From NCBI GenBank assembly GCA_021776175.1, contig JAJFGJ010000036.1, positions 124,001-188,000 on the forward strand: a DNA stretch of 64,000 bases, written 5' to 3'. This DNA is from Kiloniellaceae bacterium. GTDB taxonomy: Bacteria; Pseudomonadota; Alphaproteobacteria; Kiloniellales; J153. This document shows, piece by piece, positions 33,018 through 43,650 of the stretch. The translations under genes and the position numbers were made by a program. The notes below the pieces were generated by a model. That model did not search any database, had not been told where the DNA came from, and saw only the letters and a program-made list of their open reading frames with translations. Each line of letters begins with the position of its first letter. Position 1 is the first letter of the stretch.

Positions 33018-33047
33018 TGCTCACGGCCTGCTCTGGTTCGGGTTTCT

Positions 33048-34571
33048 CTAGTTCGTGGACTTCAAACCTTCAAGCCGCTCACGCGCCATGGTGTGCTCGG
33101 CGCTGCCCGGCGCCAGCCGCGCCAGGAGACGGGTCCAGAATTCCAGCGCCCCATCCCTGTCACCCTGAGCTAACGCGGCTTCGCCTAAGAAAAACAGCGC
33201 GTCCGTGTCTGCGGAATCTAGCGTCAAAACATGCCGATAGGCTTCGGCCGCTTTATCACTGTCGCCGAGCACGCCGTAGGATCGAGCCAGCATTTGCCAA
33301 CCCTTCAGGTCGTCCGGTGCAGCTTTCAGGCGCTCCGCCAGGCCGCCTACCATGCTACGGATCATCTCCTGCTGCTGGGCCGGGGTCATTTCCGAGGCCG
33401 TCTCCACGTCCTCACGGCGCGGCCCCCGCGCCGTCCCATCGCCAGCGGCCTCGCTCAAACCCAGCTCCGTGGCCGCTTGGCGGAATTGCTGCTGCACGAA
33501 GGGGGCGCCCTCATGTGCCTTGGCGCCGAGATCCAAGGCGGCGCGCGCGCCCTCGGGGTCGCCCAAAGCGATCCTGAGGCGGGCCAATTCAATCCAGCCG
33601 CGAAAATCTTTCGGGTCCTGTTCCAGGCGGGCCTCCAATTGAGCCGCCGCCACGCGCGGATCGGCCGCGGCGGCACGCGCCTCGGGCAGCACCGCGCCGG
33701 GATCCAGGCCAAGCTCCGTGGCAAGGTTGGCCGCACGCTGGTGGACCGTGCCGTACCAGGAAGCATCGGCCGGGGCATCGCCGAGCAGGGCGAGCAGATC
33801 GTCCAGAGCGGCGCGCGTGTTTCCGGCCTGCTGTTTGGCCGCGGCCATATAGAAGCGTGTGCGCACATTTCCCGGATCGAGGTTCAAGGCTTGCATCAAG
33901 ACCGCGCGTGCCTCCGGCGTGACCGATCCTTGCGCCGCCGCGATCATGGTCTCGGCCTTGGCGCCGTAAAGCTCGGCGTCGGCATCGGATAGGCGAATCG
34001 CTTGGTCGAACGCCTCCATGGCCTCTGGGTACCGGCCAAGAGAGGCCAGGCTTCGGCCTAGAATCGTCCAGCCAGTCAAATCATCGGGGTTGTCGGCCAG
34101 ACGCTCGCGCACACGCGCGATCATGGTTTCAACATTGGGCAGCGCGGCTTGCCCTGACTCGTTTTGTGGCTGCGTCGCACCAGCGCCTTGCGGCGGGCGT
34201 TCAGCGAAGGGAACGCTGGGAACCTCCGGATTGCCGAGCATAAAGTAGAGACCGAACGCAGCCATGGGAACGAATACCGCCACCGCGAAGGGGATGCCGA
34301 CACCCAGCCAGGGCCTGGGGGCCGCGCTTCCCGCCGCCGGCCCATGATCGGCCGCCAGAATTCGGCGCTGGATCTCGATCTTCGCCGCCTCGGCCTCGCT
34401 GTCGGAGATCAGCGCGGCGGCGCGTTCGCGTTCAAGCTCGCCAAGCTGCGCCCGATAAACCTCCAGATCGTGCTCAGCACGCGCCGGGCGAACGCCCGGC
34501 CGGCGGAAGAAGCCAAAAAGAAGGAACACCGCCGCGAACACGGCTAGGCCGCCAAAAATTAGCCAAAGCAT
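33048..34571 (-). CDS. ccmI: Cytochrome c maturation protein CcmI (CycH) with TPR repeats
   Basis: The start at 34571 (MLWLIFGGLAVFAAVFLLFG) gives 507 residues. The first membrane helix is followed by a heptad-rich loop (HDLEVYRAQLGELERERAAA, then LISDSEAEAAKIEIQRRIL) typical of CcmI. The second membrane helix (residues about 98-116) follows, then several TPRs in the periplasm (LTGWTILGRSLASLGRYPEA; GWQMLARSYGVLGDSDKAAE). CcmI escorts apocytochrome c to the haem lyase CcmF/H. Other ccm genes are not in the window, so it is detached from its usual operon. Confidence 0.85.
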   Translation of the reverse strand: MLWLIFGGLAVFAAVFLLFGFFRRPGVRPARAEHDLEVYRAQLGELERERAAALISDSEAEAAKIEIQRRILAADHGPAAGSAAPRPWLGVGIPFAVAVFVPMAAFGLYFMLGNPEVPSVPFAERPPQGAGATQPQNESGQAALPNVETMIARVRERLADNPDDLTGWTILGRSLASLGRYPEAMEAFDQAIRLSDADAELYGAKAETMIAAAQGSVTPEARAVLMQALNLDPGNVRTRFYMAAAKQQAGNTRAALDDLLALLGDAPADASWYGTVHQRAANLATELGLDPGAVLPEARAAAADPRVAAAQLEARLEQDPKDFRGWIELARLRIALGDPEGARAALDLGAKAHEGAPFVQQQFRQAATELGLSEAAGDGTARGPRREDVETASEMTPAQQQEMIRSMVGGLAERLKAAPDDLKGWQMLARSYGVLGDSDKAAEAYRHVLTLDSADTDALFFLGEAALAQGDRDGALEFWTRLLARLAPGSAEHTMARERLEGLKSTN

Positions 34572-34851
34572 GATGCAGGTATCTTTCGGTGCCAAATAAT
34601 CGCGCCGGAAAGCTGGCATCTGAGCACCGTTATGACAAGGGCCGCGAAGCGGGGCTCCGATGTCGAATTTAGGCGACTCCAAGAACCGCACGCAATCATG
34701 GATATGTTGGTTAATTCACGTTAAGGCGCGATGTGTACAGGGCCGCGCTCAACCAAAACTTCATGTTTTGCGTTAACAATCCGGCAAGGACTGGGAGTCG
34801 GCGCGCCGCCGCGCCGGCCAGCCTTTCAGGCGGATAACGGAACATCTTGGC

Positions 34852-36921
34852 GTGAGCACTAACAGCGACATGGACCGAGCGATACCGCTCCCGATCGCGC
34901 GCGAACTGGACGCGCGCGGCGTCGGCGGCGACGTTTCAATCAAGGTCGAGGGCGTGCCCCTGGGCAGCAGCCTGTCCGCCGGCCGGAATAACCTGGACGG
35001 CACCTGGTCCCTGACCTCCGTGGAGTTAGACGGGCTCAAGTTCCTGCCGCCCGAGGGAAGCGATAAGAAGCGAACGCTTTCCATACGGGCCCTGCGCTAT
35101 GACAAGGACGGCTTCAATGTCGCCTCGACGGTTGCTCTCATCGATATGGAAGTCGATGTCCCTAAGCTCGGAGGCGGCAAGAGCAAAAAGAAGACGGGCA
35201 AGCCGGAAAAGTCCCCTGAACACCTGGCGGCGGAAGCCAAATGGCGAGAGGACACCGAGCGCGCGCTCGCGGACGCCAAGTCCATGTGGGAGAAGGACCT
35301 CGGCGAGCACCTGATTCAAGCCAAGGAGGCGTGGATTGAGGCGGACACCAAGCGCCTCGATAAGGCCAAGAAAGCCTGGACCGCCAAGGCGGAAGAAGCC
35401 GCGCGGGCGGCCCTCGACAGCGCTGAAGAGGGCCATCACAAGGCCTTGGCGAAAGCCAAACAAAGCTGGCAGGCCCAAGCGGAGACGCGCTTGGCGGAAG
35501 CGGAAGCGCGCTGGCGCGCCGATGAGGAACGCCGTCTGACGGCCGCGCGGCGGGCCTTCGAAAACGAAGAGCAAGACCGCCTCGCGACCGCCAAAGCCGA
35601 TTGGGCCGCATCGGAAAAGCAACGCCAATCCGAATTGGAACTAGCCTGGCAGGACCGGGAACAGGAACGCATGGTCCAGGCACGGGCCACTTCCAAGGCA
35701 GAGGAAGATAAGCGCCTGGCCGCCGCGCGGACCACATGGGGCACTGAAGAAAAACAACGAGTGACCGCCGCGCAAACCGCGTGGAGCACTGAAGAAAAAC
35801 AACGATTGGCGGCCGCGCAATCGCGATGGCGGGCCGAGGAAGAGGAGCGCCTGGCCGAAGCCAAGGCGGTGTGGGAGGCGCAGGCGCAAAGCCTTGCGAA
35901 CACAGCCGCCACAATCGACACGGAAGACCCGGAACGCTTGGCTGACCTTAAGCAGGCTTGGCGGGACGAGGAGCAACAGCGCCTGGAGGATACCCAAGCT
36001 GCCTGGCGGGAAGAAGAGACGCAACGCCTCGCGGCCACCAAGCAGGACTGGCAACGGGATCAGGCCAAAATCATGGCGGCGAGCAAGGCGGCGTGGGAAG
36101 TGCAGGAACAAGAGCACCTCACCCAGGCCCGGGCCGAATGGCAAGCCGAATGGCGCACGGAGGAGGAAAGCCGCCTGTCCACGGTCAAGAAAACGCTGGC
36201 GAAAGAAGAAGAAAAGCGCGTGGCTCAACTACGTGCCGAGGCCGAATCTACAGAGAGCCAACGTCTGAGCGATTCGCAGGCCGTCTGGAAGGCGCAAGAA
36301 GAGGAGCGCCTGGCCCAAGCCCGGGCGCAATGGGCGGTGAGTGCCGAGAAACGCCTGGCCAGTGTTCATCAGGCCTACGAAGCCGCGGACCGGGAGGCGA
36401 AAGCCGCTAGTCTGGCGGCATCGCCGCCGGCGCCAAGCCCAGCCCTGCCGCCGACCCCAAAGTCCCGAGCCGACCGGCAGGAGCCGCAATCCGTGGCCGC
36501 CCCCACCCCGATCGAGGATAGTCCAGTGACCAGCAAACCGCCTGCGACACGCGAGGAAATGGACCGGCGAAAGAAGGAATGGGCCCTGCGCCATGCCGCC
36601 GCGGAAAGGGCACGCGAAGCTATCGGGCAAGCCAAGCAAGAAGCGGAAGAAGCCCAGCGAGAAGTCGAGAAGCGCCGCCACCAAGCCAAAGTCGAAGTCA
36701 CCCGCATGGCGGAGCAACGCGGCCGGAAAATCGCGATCCAGGCCAAGTCGCTGCTGAAACGCGGTTATAGCCTACCGCGCTGGCGGGCCGCGGCCGGTGT
36801 CGGCTTGCTTGCCGTGGGACTCGCCTATCTGACCTTTTCCGGAACTCTCGACCTATCCAACCTCCTGGCGAGCCTCAAGGGCCTTGGAACCCAGATCGTG
36901 GGCGGAGCGCCGGGAACCTGA
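34852..36921 (+). CDS. Chimeric membrane protein: adhesin-type Ig-like module, about 24 fifteen-residue coiled-coil repeats, C-terminal TM helix
   Basis: I do not recognise this 689-residue protein as a whole. Residues 10-92 resemble an adhesin/RTX Ig-like module (GVPLGSSLSAGRNNLDGTWS, then LTSVELDGLKFLPPEG). Residues 131 to about 510 are some 24 tandem repeats of 15 residues, consensus W-x-x-E-E-x-x-R-L-x-x-A-x-x-x, with Trp (rarely F/Y/S/A) at position 1. A Pro-rich linker, a second charged helix (570-640) and one membrane helix (WRAAAGVGLLAVGLAYLTF) follow. No signal peptide is seen, so the repeats are probably cytoplasmic. Some 45-bp units are nearly identical, showing recent expansion. 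Confidence 0.75.
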   Translation: MSTNSDMDRAIPLPIARELDARGVGGDVSIKVEGVPLGSSLSAGRNNLDGTWSLTSVELDGLKFLPPEGSDKKRTLSIRALRYDKDGFNVASTVALIDMEVDVPKLGGGKSKKKTGKPEKSPEHLAAEAKWREDTERALADAKSMWEKDLGEHLIQAKEAWIEADTKRLDKAKKAWTAKAEEAARAALDSAEEGHHKALAKAKQSWQAQAETRLAEAEARWRADEERRLTAARRAFENEEQDRLATAKADWAASEKQRQSELELAWQDREQERMVQARATSKAEEDKRLAAARTTWGTEEKQRVTAAQTAWSTEEKQRLAAAQSRWRAEEEERLAEAKAVWEAQAQSLANTAATIDTEDPERLADLKQAWRDEEQQRLEDTQAAWREEETQRLAATKQDWQRDQAKIMAASKAAWEVQEQEHLTQARAEWQAEWRTEEESRLSTVKKTLAKEEEKRVAQLRAEAESTESQRLSDSQAVWKAQEEERLAQARAQWAVSAEKRLASVHQAYEAADREAKAASLAASPPAPSPALPPTPKSRADRQEPQSVAAPTPIEDSPVTSKPPATREEMDRRKKEWALRHAAAERAREAIGQAKQEAEEAQREVEKRRHQAKVEVTRMAEQRGRKIAIQAKSLLKRGYSLPRWRAAAGVGLLAVGLAYLTFSGTLDLSNLLASLKGLGTQIVGGAPGT

Positions 36922-37014
36922 GTTTCCGCTGAGTTAAAAACTTGCTCGACCGGCGGAACTTTGAGGCGCATCCTGGGCCGCGTTCTTGGAAACGACTGTA
37001 ATCGGAAAGATCTC

Positions 37015-38400
37015 ATGACTTTGCGCGATTGCCGCGGCGTTCCAGTATCTTGCGCCGACCAGAGCCTCGTCGATTCCCTGGATCGTCTGCACGAGGACTG
37101 CATGGCGTTCCAAGGCAACCCCTTGGAGGAAATCGACGAGATCCTGCGTGCCCACCCGGATTTCGTCATGGGCCATTGCTTCAAGGCCGGGCTGCTGACG
37201 CAATCCATGGAAGTACGGATCTACGAGTCCATGCTGGCCAGTGTACAGGCGGCGGAGGCACTGGCCGGGCGCGCTAACGAGCGCGAGCGGGGCCACATCG
37301 CGGCGCTACGCGCCTGGGTCGATGGCGATTTCTCGGTTGCCGTCCAACATTGGGAAGACGTGGTCACGCACTATCCCTTCGATCTTTTCGCCCTCATGCT
37401 GGTCCATCTGACCGATGTCCTCTTAGGCGACACACCGGGCCAGCGCGACAGCGTGGCCCGGGTATTCCCGTTGTGGGACGAATCGATACCGGGTTACGAA
37501 TTTGTCCTCGGATTCTATTCCTTCGGCCTGGAAGAAAACCGGGATTTCATGCACGCGGAGGAACTGGGCCGCCGGGCCGTCGCGATCCGCCCGAAGCACC
37601 CCTACGCGATTCACGCGGTTGCCCACGTGATGGAAATGAAGGGGCGTCAGGCAGGCGGCATCTGGTGGATGCGCGGCCGCGGCGAAGATTGGGCGAACGG
37701 CGACTTCGCGAACCATTTATGGTGGCACCTATCCCTGTTTCACCTGGATCTCAGGCAGAGCGACCGGGTCCTGGAGATTCATGACAAACACCTGCGTTCC
37801 GGCGCGCCGAGCGGCGACAAGTACGAGGAATTGGACGCGGCCGCGTTGCTATGGCGTCTCAAGCTGCTCGATGTCGATGTCGGCGACCGCTGGACGCTTT
37901 TGGCGAACAAGTGGGAGTCGAGCGCGGCCGACACGCTGTATGCCTTCAACGACGTGCACGCCATGATGACCTTTGTCGCGGACGGGCGCGGCGAAGCGGC
38001 CGCGCGCCTGTTAAACGCCAACGAGCGCTACCTGGGCCAAGCGAACGACGCGAACGCCGCCATGAGCCGGATCGTCGGGATGCCTTTCTGCCGCGCGCTG
38101 CAGGCCTTCGAGCAAGAGAATTACGATACTTGCGTCGAGCTTCTGCTGCCGGTGCGCTACCGCACCCACCGCTTGGGCGGCAGCGCCGCGCAGCGCGACA
38201 TCATTGGCTGGACACTCCTTGAGGCGGCCCTGCGCGCGCGCCAGTTCGATTTGGCCCTGGCCTTGGCCAACGAGCGCACCGCCTTGAAGCCGACTAGCCC
38301 GCAAAACTGGCGCATGGTGGCGCGCGCCCACCAAGGCCTAGGCCAAGCCGAACGGGCCAAGCGGGCCGACGCCCGGGCCGCCTCGTTTCTTGCCGCCTAG
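37015..38400 (+). CDS. TTC38-like tetratricopeptide repeat protein
   Basis: The start at 37015 (MTLRDCRGVPVSCADQSLVD) has GAAAG upstream. The 461-residue protein is helical and matches the TTC38 family: AHPDFVMGHCFKAGLLTQSM, ERERGHIAALRAWVDGDFSV, and VVTHYPFDLFALMLVHLTDV. It continues HPYAIHAVAHVMEMKGRQAG, LWWHLSLFHLDLRQ, and VGMPFCRALQAFEQENYDTC. The function is unknown; it is found in bacteria and in animals. The membrane coiled-coil gene lies about 90 bases upstream in the same direction, so they may share a transcript. Confidence 0.82.
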   Translation: MTLRDCRGVPVSCADQSLVDSLDRLHEDCMAFQGNPLEEIDEILRAHPDFVMGHCFKAGLLTQSMEVRIYESMLASVQAAEALAGRANERERGHIAALRAWVDGDFSVAVQHWEDVVTHYPFDLFALMLVHLTDVLLGDTPGQRDSVARVFPLWDESIPGYEFVLGFYSFGLEENRDFMHAEELGRRAVAIRPKHPYAIHAVAHVMEMKGRQAGGIWWMRGRGEDWANGDFANHLWWHLSLFHLDLRQSDRVLEIHDKHLRSGAPSGDKYEELDAAALLWRLKLLDVDVGDRWTLLANKWESSAADTLYAFNDVHAMMTFVADGRGEAAARLLNANERYLGQANDANAAMSRIVGMPFCRALQAFEQENYDTCVELLLPVRYRTHRLGGSAAQRDIIGWTLLEAALRARQFDLALALANERTALKPTSPQNWRMVARAHQGLGQAERAKRADARAASFLAA

Positions 38401-38557
38401 CCTGCGAGCGCTTCCAGCCCGCGCCCCGCGCCGAATCGCCATTCCCTCGCGGCCGGGGGCACTGCGTCATGAACTCGCCACAATGATCGGGGATTATACT
38501 TAACGTGCCGTAAGGCTTGCGCCCTGGCAAAACCCTGGGGCGTGCCGGGAGGGAGCT

Positions 38558-38749
38558 ATGAAGATATCTCTGTCACGAGAAACCCGCCGCGAGGCCTGGA
38601 CCGAAACCAAAAAGGCCGTTCGAGCATATTCCAAGGATCCGTCGAAGACCAACGAAACGCAGGTACGGGTAGCATGCACCTATATGCGCGCGGTATGCGG
38701 CCCACTCACCCCCGCGACGCGACGCGACGAGATCAACGAGAAAGAATAA
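38558..38749 (+). CDS. Small 63-aa hypothetical protein antisense-overlapping the MmeI-like gene end
   Basis: A strong ribosome site (GGGAGGGAG) lies just before the ATG. The protein is basic and helical: MKISLSRETRREAWTETKKA, then AYSKDPSKTNETQVRVACTY. Its last 17 bases overlap the 3' end of the restriction-modification gene on the other strand. The function is unknown. The good start and charged composition support it as a real small gene. Confidence 0.6.
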   Translation: MKISLSRETRREAWTETKKAVRAYSKDPSKTNETQVRVACTYMRAVCGPLTPATRRDEINEKE

Positions 38750-41700
38750 ATCGGTCGTCGGCTTGTTCCGCCTGACCGAGCAGCGCAAGAGTGCTGAGCA
38801 CCTCCGCAACCTTCTTTTCGACCCGTCTTCCCTGCGCGAAGCGCCGCGCCAACACAGCGGCGGTGACCGGTTCGCCCAGGCCCGCCAGGACGGCGCGCAC
38901 CGCCGCCACCTGGCCCGGCAAGGCGGCGGGCAGGCGTGGCTTCCGCGCCCGGCCTTCGGCGACGACCAACTCAGCCTCGATCTGCTTGGCCTTCTTCGCC
39001 GTTGTCTTCTTCGGCGCCTGGAACTCGGGGCGTAGCCAGCGGGCCGTGCCCTTGGCCTCCTCCGCCGCGCGGGCGTGGTTCAGGGCGACCAAGCGCTCTC
39101 GAATGCCCTCATCGGAGAGGTCGGCGGGCCAACCGTAGGCCTTCGCGACAGCCTCGTCCAGATCGTCATGGAGCTGGCGCAGCACGCCGACCAACCCGGC
39201 ATCGTAAACGTCTTTTTCAGCCTCGCTCAGAGATTCCTCCGCCCGGACTTTCCGTAAAACGTTGTACAGGCCGGTCATGGTGAGATGCTTGTGCTTAGCG
39301 AGAACAGCCTTGCGGTGCGCGTCCAAACGCTCGCCCAAATCGCGAATTCGCGCCTTTAAGTCGTCGGCTGGATAGGGAAAAGGAAATGGGTCGAAGCAGC
39401 GGGTTTTAACGTAAACGGGATCGTTGCCCACTCCCAGTCGGCCGCCTGAGGCCAAAGCCCAGACCACATGAACACGCGATGACAAGACGCCCAGGACAAA
39501 AGCGTCCTCGATCCCAATAACGAGAAGTTTGTTGTCGGGCCGAACGGCGGCATCGAGGAACTGAAAGAAACGATGCTTCGAGGTTTCGACGGTCGCGATG
39601 TAGCGGGAAAGGCCCCTAAGTGCTTTGCGAAGCTCCGTTCTAGGCTTCCCAAACTGCCACCACCTGTCAGCGTATTCTGTAGCGTCTCGAGTCTTGTCTC
39701 GTTGCCCTTCTCTTTGCGGCCGTACGCGATCCATAACCCACTGGTAGACGGCGGGAAATCGGTCGCGGACCTCGGACTCTTGCAAAGGAAATAGGTCGAT
39801 GACCATGACGCCGCGCGGCCGCGCCGTCAGGTCGCGCCCATTGCGGTAGGGCCTTATATGTTGGTCCAATCCCTCGACCTTGCCGAGACCCAGGGAATGC
39901 GCCTGCTGAGGAGTCACGATGAAACCGGCGCCATGAAGCTTGACGCCAGGGCTGCAAACCTTTTCGTTCGCTTTTAGCGCCGATGCCGACGCGACGCTCG
40001 CACCAAGGGTCAGGTCGGGGTGAATTTCCCCCCGCCGTTCCGAAAGCGCCACCTTCGGCGCATCGGTGTTGAGCTCGGACTCCGCATCGACCGTTCGCAA
40101 GGCGCCCTCGGCCGATCCAGGTACGCCCACCGTCATGGCGATGCGCACCGCCGCCTTGTCCGCCGATTTCATCCAGGGGTGATCCGGCACGGCCATGGCG
40201 AGGGACAGAGGTTTCCTGGCATCCAAATGCCGTTCGATCACCCGGCGGGAGAATTTCTGGGTCAGAGAATTCGTGGTGATGAGGCCGAAGCGCCGCGCCT
40301 TGTTCATACGCACGGTCTCCGCCGCCTTGTCCCAGAAATGCATGACGAAATCGGCGCCGCCCGGAATGTGTTTCCGCGCGTTCCAGCAAGCCTCGGCATA
40401 GCCGTCGCTCAGTTCTCGCCGCATGTCCTTGCCGCCAATAAACGGCGGGTTGCCGACGATGAAATCGGCTTTCGGCCAAGGTGCGGGGCGCGGGTTGATA
40501 TAAGAGCGTAGCTCGGCCCGCGCTTCCTCGTCCGGCACCTCCTCGCCGGTGATCGGATGCGGCTTGGTGGTAACGCCATCCCAGCGGGAGACCGGCCGGC
40601 CGCTTTCGTCCCGCAACACATCCCAACGGGCGTATTTCAGAATCGCGTCCTGTTCGACGATATTCGCGAAATTCTTCAGAACCGGCTCGGCGGGCATGAC
40701 CCGCCCCCGGGTACGGAAATGCCATTGCAGGTAGCCTATCCACAGGACAAGTTCCGCGATGGCCACCGCGCGCGGATTAATCTCCAATCCCAAAAACTGA
40801 TGCGGATCGACCGTGTGGCGATCCAAATCCAGGTTGACCAGGTCCTCGCCCAAATCCACGAGAGTTTCCAGGACTTCGCCTTCCAGGCGCTTCATCAACT
40901 CCATGGCCACGTATAGAAAATTTCCGGTGCCGCAGGCCGGGTCCAGAACCCGAACCTCGCAGAGACGGCCATGGAATTCGCGCACGAGGTCGCGTGCCTG
41001 ATTCTGGGATTTCTTCGCTTCTTTTTCGAGTTCCCGTGTTTTCTTGCCGAGATCCCGCGCCTTTTTGGTTTCTCCTTTCTTCAACAATGCGGCCGCGCGT
41101 TGCCGTTCCTTGTTGGACCGGGCCTGCGTTGCCTCGCCCGTCTCCACCAGTTGCGCGGCGGCAGCCTGAACGTCGCGCCAATCCTCGGTCAGCGGCTCAA
41201 TGATCGTCGCCACGACCAAGCGCTCGACATAGGCGCGCGGCGTGTAGTGCGCGCCCAGTTGGTGGCGTTCTTTCGGGCTTAGAGCGCTCTCAAGCAGTGT
41301 TCCGAAGATCGCAGGCTCCACATCCTTCCAATCGCGGTCCGCCGCGATGGTCAGCCAGTCGAGATCGTCTTCCATGATCGGCAAGGCCGCCGCGCCCTTG
41401 AACAAGCCGCCATTGAATTTCAAAACGTCGGTATGCAGCTCCGGCGAAAAACCGCCTTCGTTCATTTCCTGCCATAGACGGCCCAGAGGGATATGTACCT
41501 TGTCGGCGTCTCCCTTGTACTCCTTCAAAAGGCCGGTAAAGCTGGCGCGCTTCAACAGCCCCACATCCTCGGCGAACATGGTGAACAGGCATCGCATCAG
41601 AAACATCGCGACCTTCTCGGCGATGGCGTGCCGGTCCATCGCCAATTGTTCCGGCCGCCGATTTTTAGGCAAGGCGCGGATCATCCGGGTTTCCAAGGAT

Positions 41701-42383
41701 TGCGAGAGTTTCGCCAGTAGCGCCGCGATTTCCCGTGTGACCTCCGCCGTGCGCCGGGCGGGGTCCAGCAATCGCGGGTCGGTCCAGATAAGATGTAGGC
41801 GGTCGCGCACGGCCTCGTCGCGCAGGTCTTCCAGGTAGATGCGAAACGACTGGCGGTCGGGGAATTGGGCGTAGTGCTTCCCCTGCAAGGAGAAGTCGGC
41901 AAAAAGCTCGATCACATGGCCGACATCGACGATAACCAGAAAGGGCGGCCAACCCTCCGCCGGGGGCAGGCGCTTAGCATAGGTTTCGGCCTGTTCGCGG
42001 GCATTGCGCATGATCGTATCCCACTGCGCCCCGCCGCGCCGGCCCGATCCGACGCGCTGCTCCGGCAATGCAAGCCCTAGTTGCTTTATTTCGGCAATTT
42101 GTTTCTGGCGTTTGGCGCTCTGCTTGGCCTCCAGCACAAAGCAGTCGCGTTTATAAAGATCGATGAAATTAGCTGTCGTCGCGCCGTCGAGCCGCCGGGC
42201 AGGTACCTTACGCTCGAAGATATAGGCGTTGCGGCTCTCGTCCTCGACCGCCGGTTCGGGCTTGGGAGCACCGATTAGCGCGCAGAGTTCCGTCAGGAAC
42301 ATCTGATAGTTAGAACGTTCTCCACCGCCCGCCGGGCCCCAGCGGGCAATGAATGCCTCGATCTTATCCGCCTCGGTCGCCAC
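38733..42383 (-). CDS. MmeI-like single-chain (type IIL/IIG) restriction-modification enzyme
   Basis: The 1216-residue protein combines an N-terminal PD-(D/E)xK-type nuclease region (NFIDLYKRDCFVLEAKQSAK, around residue 90), a helical spacer, and a gamma-class N6-adenine methyltransferase. Methylase motifs are RVLDPACGTGNFLYVAMELM (motif I) and KADFIVGNPPFIGGKDM (motif IV, NPPF). A target recognition/C-terminal part (KTRCFDPFPFPYPADDLKAR) and a winged-helix-like end follow. It is larger than MmeI (about 920 residues), with a charged Lys-rich insert near residue 440. No separate specificity or restriction gene adjoins, fitting a single-chain enzyme whose one recognition domain serves both cutting and methylation. 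Confidence 0.82.
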   Translation of the reverse strand: MATEADKIEAFIARWGPAGGGERSNYQMFLTELCALIGAPKPEPAVEDESRNAYIFERKVPARRLDGATTANFIDLYKRDCFVLEAKQSAKRQKQIAEIKQLGLALPEQRVGSGRRGGAQWDTIMRNAREQAETYAKRLPPAEGWPPFLVIVDVGHVIELFADFSLQGKHYAQFPDRQSFRIYLEDLRDEAVRDRLHLIWTDPRLLDPARRTAEVTREIAALLAKLSQSLETRMIRALPKNRRPEQLAMDRHAIAEKVAMFLMRCLFTMFAEDVGLLKRASFTGLLKEYKGDADKVHIPLGRLWQEMNEGGFSPELHTDVLKFNGGLFKGAAALPIMEDDLDWLTIAADRDWKDVEPAIFGTLLESALSPKERHQLGAHYTPRAYVERLVVATIIEPLTEDWRDVQAAAAQLVETGEATQARSNKERQRAAALLKKGETKKARDLGKKTRELEKEAKKSQNQARDLVREFHGRLCEVRVLDPACGTGNFLYVAMELMKRLEGEVLETLVDLGEDLVNLDLDRHTVDPHQFLGLEINPRAVAIAELVLWIGYLQWHFRTRGRVMPAEPVLKNFANIVEQDAILKYARWDVLRDESGRPVSRWDGVTTKPHPITGEEVPDEEARAELRSYINPRPAPWPKADFIVGNPPFIGGKDMRRELSDGYAEACWNARKHIPGGADFVMHFWDKAAETVRMNKARRFGLITTNSLTQKFSRRVIERHLDARKPLSLAMAVPDHPWMKSADKAAVRIAMTVGVPGSAEGALRTVDAESELNTDAPKVALSERRGEIHPDLTLGASVASASALKANEKVCSPGVKLHGAGFIVTPQQAHSLGLGKVEGLDQHIRPYRNGRDLTARPRGVMVIDLFPLQESEVRDRFPAVYQWVMDRVRPQREGQRDKTRDATEYADRWWQFGKPRTELRKALRGLSRYIATVETSKHRFFQFLDAAVRPDNKLLVIGIEDAFVLGVLSSRVHVVWALASGGRLGVGNDPVYVKTRCFDPFPFPYPADDLKARIRDLGERLDAHRKAVLAKHKHLTMTGLYNVLRKVRAEESLSEAEKDVYDAGLVGVLRQLHDDLDEAVAKAYGWPADLSDEGIRERLVALNHARAAEEAKGTARWLRPEFQAPKKTTAKKAKQIEAELVVAEGRARKPRLPAALPGQVAAVRAVLAGLGEPVTAAVLARRFAQGRRVEKKVAEVLSTLALLGQAEQADDRFILSR

Positions 42384-42570
42384 AATCGCGCACCTTCGAA
42401 GGCTTTCCCATTTCGCCGCCTAAAGGGCGAACACGCCGCCCAGCTGGCGCGCGAGAACAGCGCAAGAGTGTGACCGTCAAAACGCCTGTAGTCAAAAACA
42501 CGCACGGAGCGGGCCGCATCCGACCATGATCGGATGCGGGATCGCGAGAGTCGCGGCCGGACAGGCGGCC

Positions 42571-43650
<1,080 letters not shown>

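Noticed and set aside
35200-36400. Tandem 45-bp DNA repeats that could look like a CRISPR array
   Set aside because: The repeats are in frame, have no spacers, and translate as the 15-residue coiled-coil units of the 34852-36921 protein.
35026-36746. Several long leftward frames of 120-250 codons
   Set aside because: They are shadows of the repeat coiled-coil gene. Their apparent repetitiveness is inherited from it.
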